This document shows, piece by piece, positions 63,943-64,000 of a stretch of DNA of 64,000 nt. A program made the position numbers and the translations under genes. This stretch comes from Proteobacteria bacterium UBA7415 (GTDB taxonomy: Bacteria; Pseudomonadota; Gammaproteobacteria; Arenicellales; Arenicellaceae). Positions within the stretch are counted from its first letter, which is position 1. Each line of letters opens with the position of its first letter. The notes beneath the pieces were generated by a model. It saw nothing but the letters and a program-made list of their open reading frames with translations, did no database searches and was not told where the DNA came from. The DNA is taken from contig DKML01000005.1 in assembly GCA_002470515.1 (NCBI GenBank), positions 131,608-195,607 of the forward strand. The letters are read 5' to 3'.

Positions 63943-64000
63943 GAACCGAAGACCTAGAACCGAAGACCTAGAACCGAAGACCTAGAACCTAAGACCTAGA
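63943..64000. repeat. Tandem repeat, 14-bp unit, at least 4 copies, cut by window end
   Basis: Units of GAACCGAAGACCTA run from 63943, 63957, 63971 and 63985. The first three are perfect, and the fourth reads GAACCTAAGACCTA. Two further bases (GA) continue the pattern at the window edge, so the array is longer than seen. It begins 9 bp after the lpxK stop. Confidence 0.9.

Overview
The window is a chromosomal stretch of a gammaproteobacterium. The gene content and order support this: a pst-phoU block with phoBR, nth-rsxB-metG, panBC, serB, prfB-lysS with a classic +1 frameshift, and a lolC-lolD / DUF2062 / comEC / exbBD / msbA / lpxK block. By eye the base composition is moderate (somewhat under 50% GC). 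No rRNA, tRNA, phage, insertion sequence or CRISPR array was recognised. A free-living, probably marine lineage (for example something near Arenicella) is a guess only.

Layout. 1-8.3 kb: phosphate uptake and sensing (pstC 5'-truncated by the window edge, pstA, pstB, phoU, an endonuclease/exonuclease/phosphatase-fold protein, then phoR and phoB on the opposite strand with a Pho-box-like promoter). 8.3-13.6 kb: ttcA, two divergent msrA genes (one exported), a decayed sensor-kinase locus followed by an intact NarL-type response regulator, and a repeat-rich non-coding stretch. 13.6-20 kb, minus strand: a two-domain glycosyltransferase, the radical SAM protein ArsS, nth, rsxB, metG and a VC0807-type membrane protein. 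20-31 kb: deoxynucleoside kinase-panB-panC, serB, a Gfo/Idh/MocA oxidoreductase, a 23-bp tandem repeat array, a DUF192 lipoprotein, an S9 peptidase, hflD, cinA and a TauE/SafE permease. 31-36 kb: a YbfF-like hydrolase, an ECF sigma factor and its zinc-type anti-sigma factor, a SCO-PCuAC copper chaperone fusion, and an NfeD/SPFH pair. 36-43.5 kb: truD, pabB, spoT/relA, mdh, a strong bidirectional terminator and a class V aminotransferase. 43.5-51.7 kb: an unrecognised beta-barrel-like protein and lipoprotein, a TetR regulator, suhB-like phosphatase, nitronate monooxygenase, glnK-amtB and a Sel1/SPOR protein. 51.8-64 kb: prfB-lysS and the envelope block ending in lpxK.

The genes are mostly housekeeping. 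Phosphate (Pst/PhoU/PhoBR) and nitrogen (PII/AmtB) acquisition sit with envelope biogenesis (LolCD, MsbA, LpxK) and copper delivery to cytochrome oxidase (SCO-PCuAC). The less ordinary material is: short tandem repeat arrays in five intergenic places with unrelated units of 11, 12, 11, 23 and 14 bp; the SCO-PCuAC fusion with an exact H-x10-M-x21-H-x-M copper motif; the glycosyltransferase with an added nucleotide-binding-like domain beside ArsS; the barrel/lipoprotein pair; and an orphaned response regulator whose kinase is a remnant. I found no clear candidate for a wholly new defence or mobile system.
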